Shown here: one piece after another, positions 63,701 to 64,000 of the stretch
How positions within the stretch are numbered: position 1 is the stretch's first letter
Layout of the letters: every line of letters begins with the position of its first letter
From: Dendrolimus kikuchii
Taxonomy: Eukaryota > Arthropoda > Insecta > Lepidoptera > Lasiocampidae
Length of the DNA stretch: 64,000 nucleotides
Assembly (NCBI GenBank): GCA_019925095.2
Contig: CM034390.1
Span: 223,501-287,500, forward strand
Reading direction: 5' to 3'
The notes under the pieces: model-generated
Seen by the model: the letters and a program-made list of their open reading frames with translations, nothing else
What the model was told of the DNA's origin: nothing
The model's database searches: none
Translations under genes and position numbers: made by a program

Positions 63701-64000
63701 TCCACACCGAACGATCCGTTTTGGATCGGCGATCGCGCGATCCGCGATCCAGGATCAGGAGTTAGACCGATCTAGTTTTGGAAACTTGCGATCCTAAAAA
63801 TACGCTCCAAGCGATCCTAAGGCGATCCGTGATTCACAGTCCTACTCTAGCATGATATGGAGTCACACGTACAGCGGCGGTGTCGAATTCCCGTTGCAGC
63901 AGTAACCTTTATTTTGCTTAAATGTTTGCGCAAACGACGGTTCTGGGTAAAAATAATTAACATCTTTTGGGTTCCATAAACATTAGAATCTATGCTAATA
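63701..64000. other. GATC-rich stretch to window end
   Basis: 63715-63840 contains about ten GATC words, several as cgatcc/ggatcg (atcggcgatcgcgcgatccg). This may be the end of a TIR element running off the window. The last bases (aatctatgctaata) resemble a Heli-3 start. Confidence 0.4.

Overview
This is an AT-rich eukaryotic window made almost entirely of transposable-element copies, with no host gene I can defend. The mix (an RTE-like LINE ending in ATGT repeats, R1-type LINE ends, Penelope-like elements, tRNA-headed SINEs resembling the Metulj type, many short Helitron-like elements) points to an insect, most likely a moth or butterfly. The lineage is inferred from repeat types, not from a marker gene. 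Every long coding match is a 5'-truncated, frameshifted or deleted retroelement fragment.

Families, named here for cross-reference. RTE-A: LINE 3' ends closing in (ATGT)n, about 18 copies, most with 9-13 bp target-site duplications (TSDs). SINE-B: a poly(A) unit of about 320 bp, some 28 copies on both strands. tSINE-1, -2, -3: tRNA-headed SINEs. Heli-1, -2, -3: non-autonomous Helitron-like elements (TC start, hairpin plus CTAG end). PLE: Penelope-like ends with a GIY-YIG tail. Fold-Q: an unclassified repeat with long inverted arms and an internal tandem unit. LTR-G: solo LTRs in ATAT. R1-M, LINE-J and a (GAA)n-tailed LINE: coding remnants. Ret-O: a poly(A) retroposon. One hAT-like non-autonomous element carries an 8-bp TSD.

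Layout. 1-6 kb: RTE-A, an inverted 590-bp duplication containing SINE-B, two PLE copies (one split by Heli-1, one by RTE-A) and a long (TA)n. 6-13.5 kb: Helitron-like pieces, a LINE inside Ret-O, Fold-Q, a PLE with its GIY-YIG remnant, Heli-1. 13.5-22.6 kb: the longest RTE-A copy, LINE-J remnants, tandem head-to-tail Heli-1, a solo LTR. 22.6-36 kb: dense SINE-B and RTE-A, with AT-rich stretches I cannot classify. 36-43.5 kb: an R1-type LINE split by SINE-B, tSINEs, a solo LTR, Heli-1, Fold-Q inside Ret-O. 44-47 kb: the longest repeat-poor stretch, with a CpG-rich patch. 47-56 kb: nested SINE-B/Ret-O, PLEs, an inverted Fold-Q pair, the hAT element, a solo LTR. 56-64 kb: SINE-B, tSINEs, Fold-Q, a near-perfect 64-bp-arm hairpin, Heli-2 with nested insertions, and a PLE in a perfect 12-bp TSD.

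The elements do not form a pathway. What the window offers is an insertion record: several nestings have an uninterrupted copy nearby, so ends, TSDs and order can be read directly. I found no host exon, genuine tRNA or rRNA gene, CRISPR array or operon.
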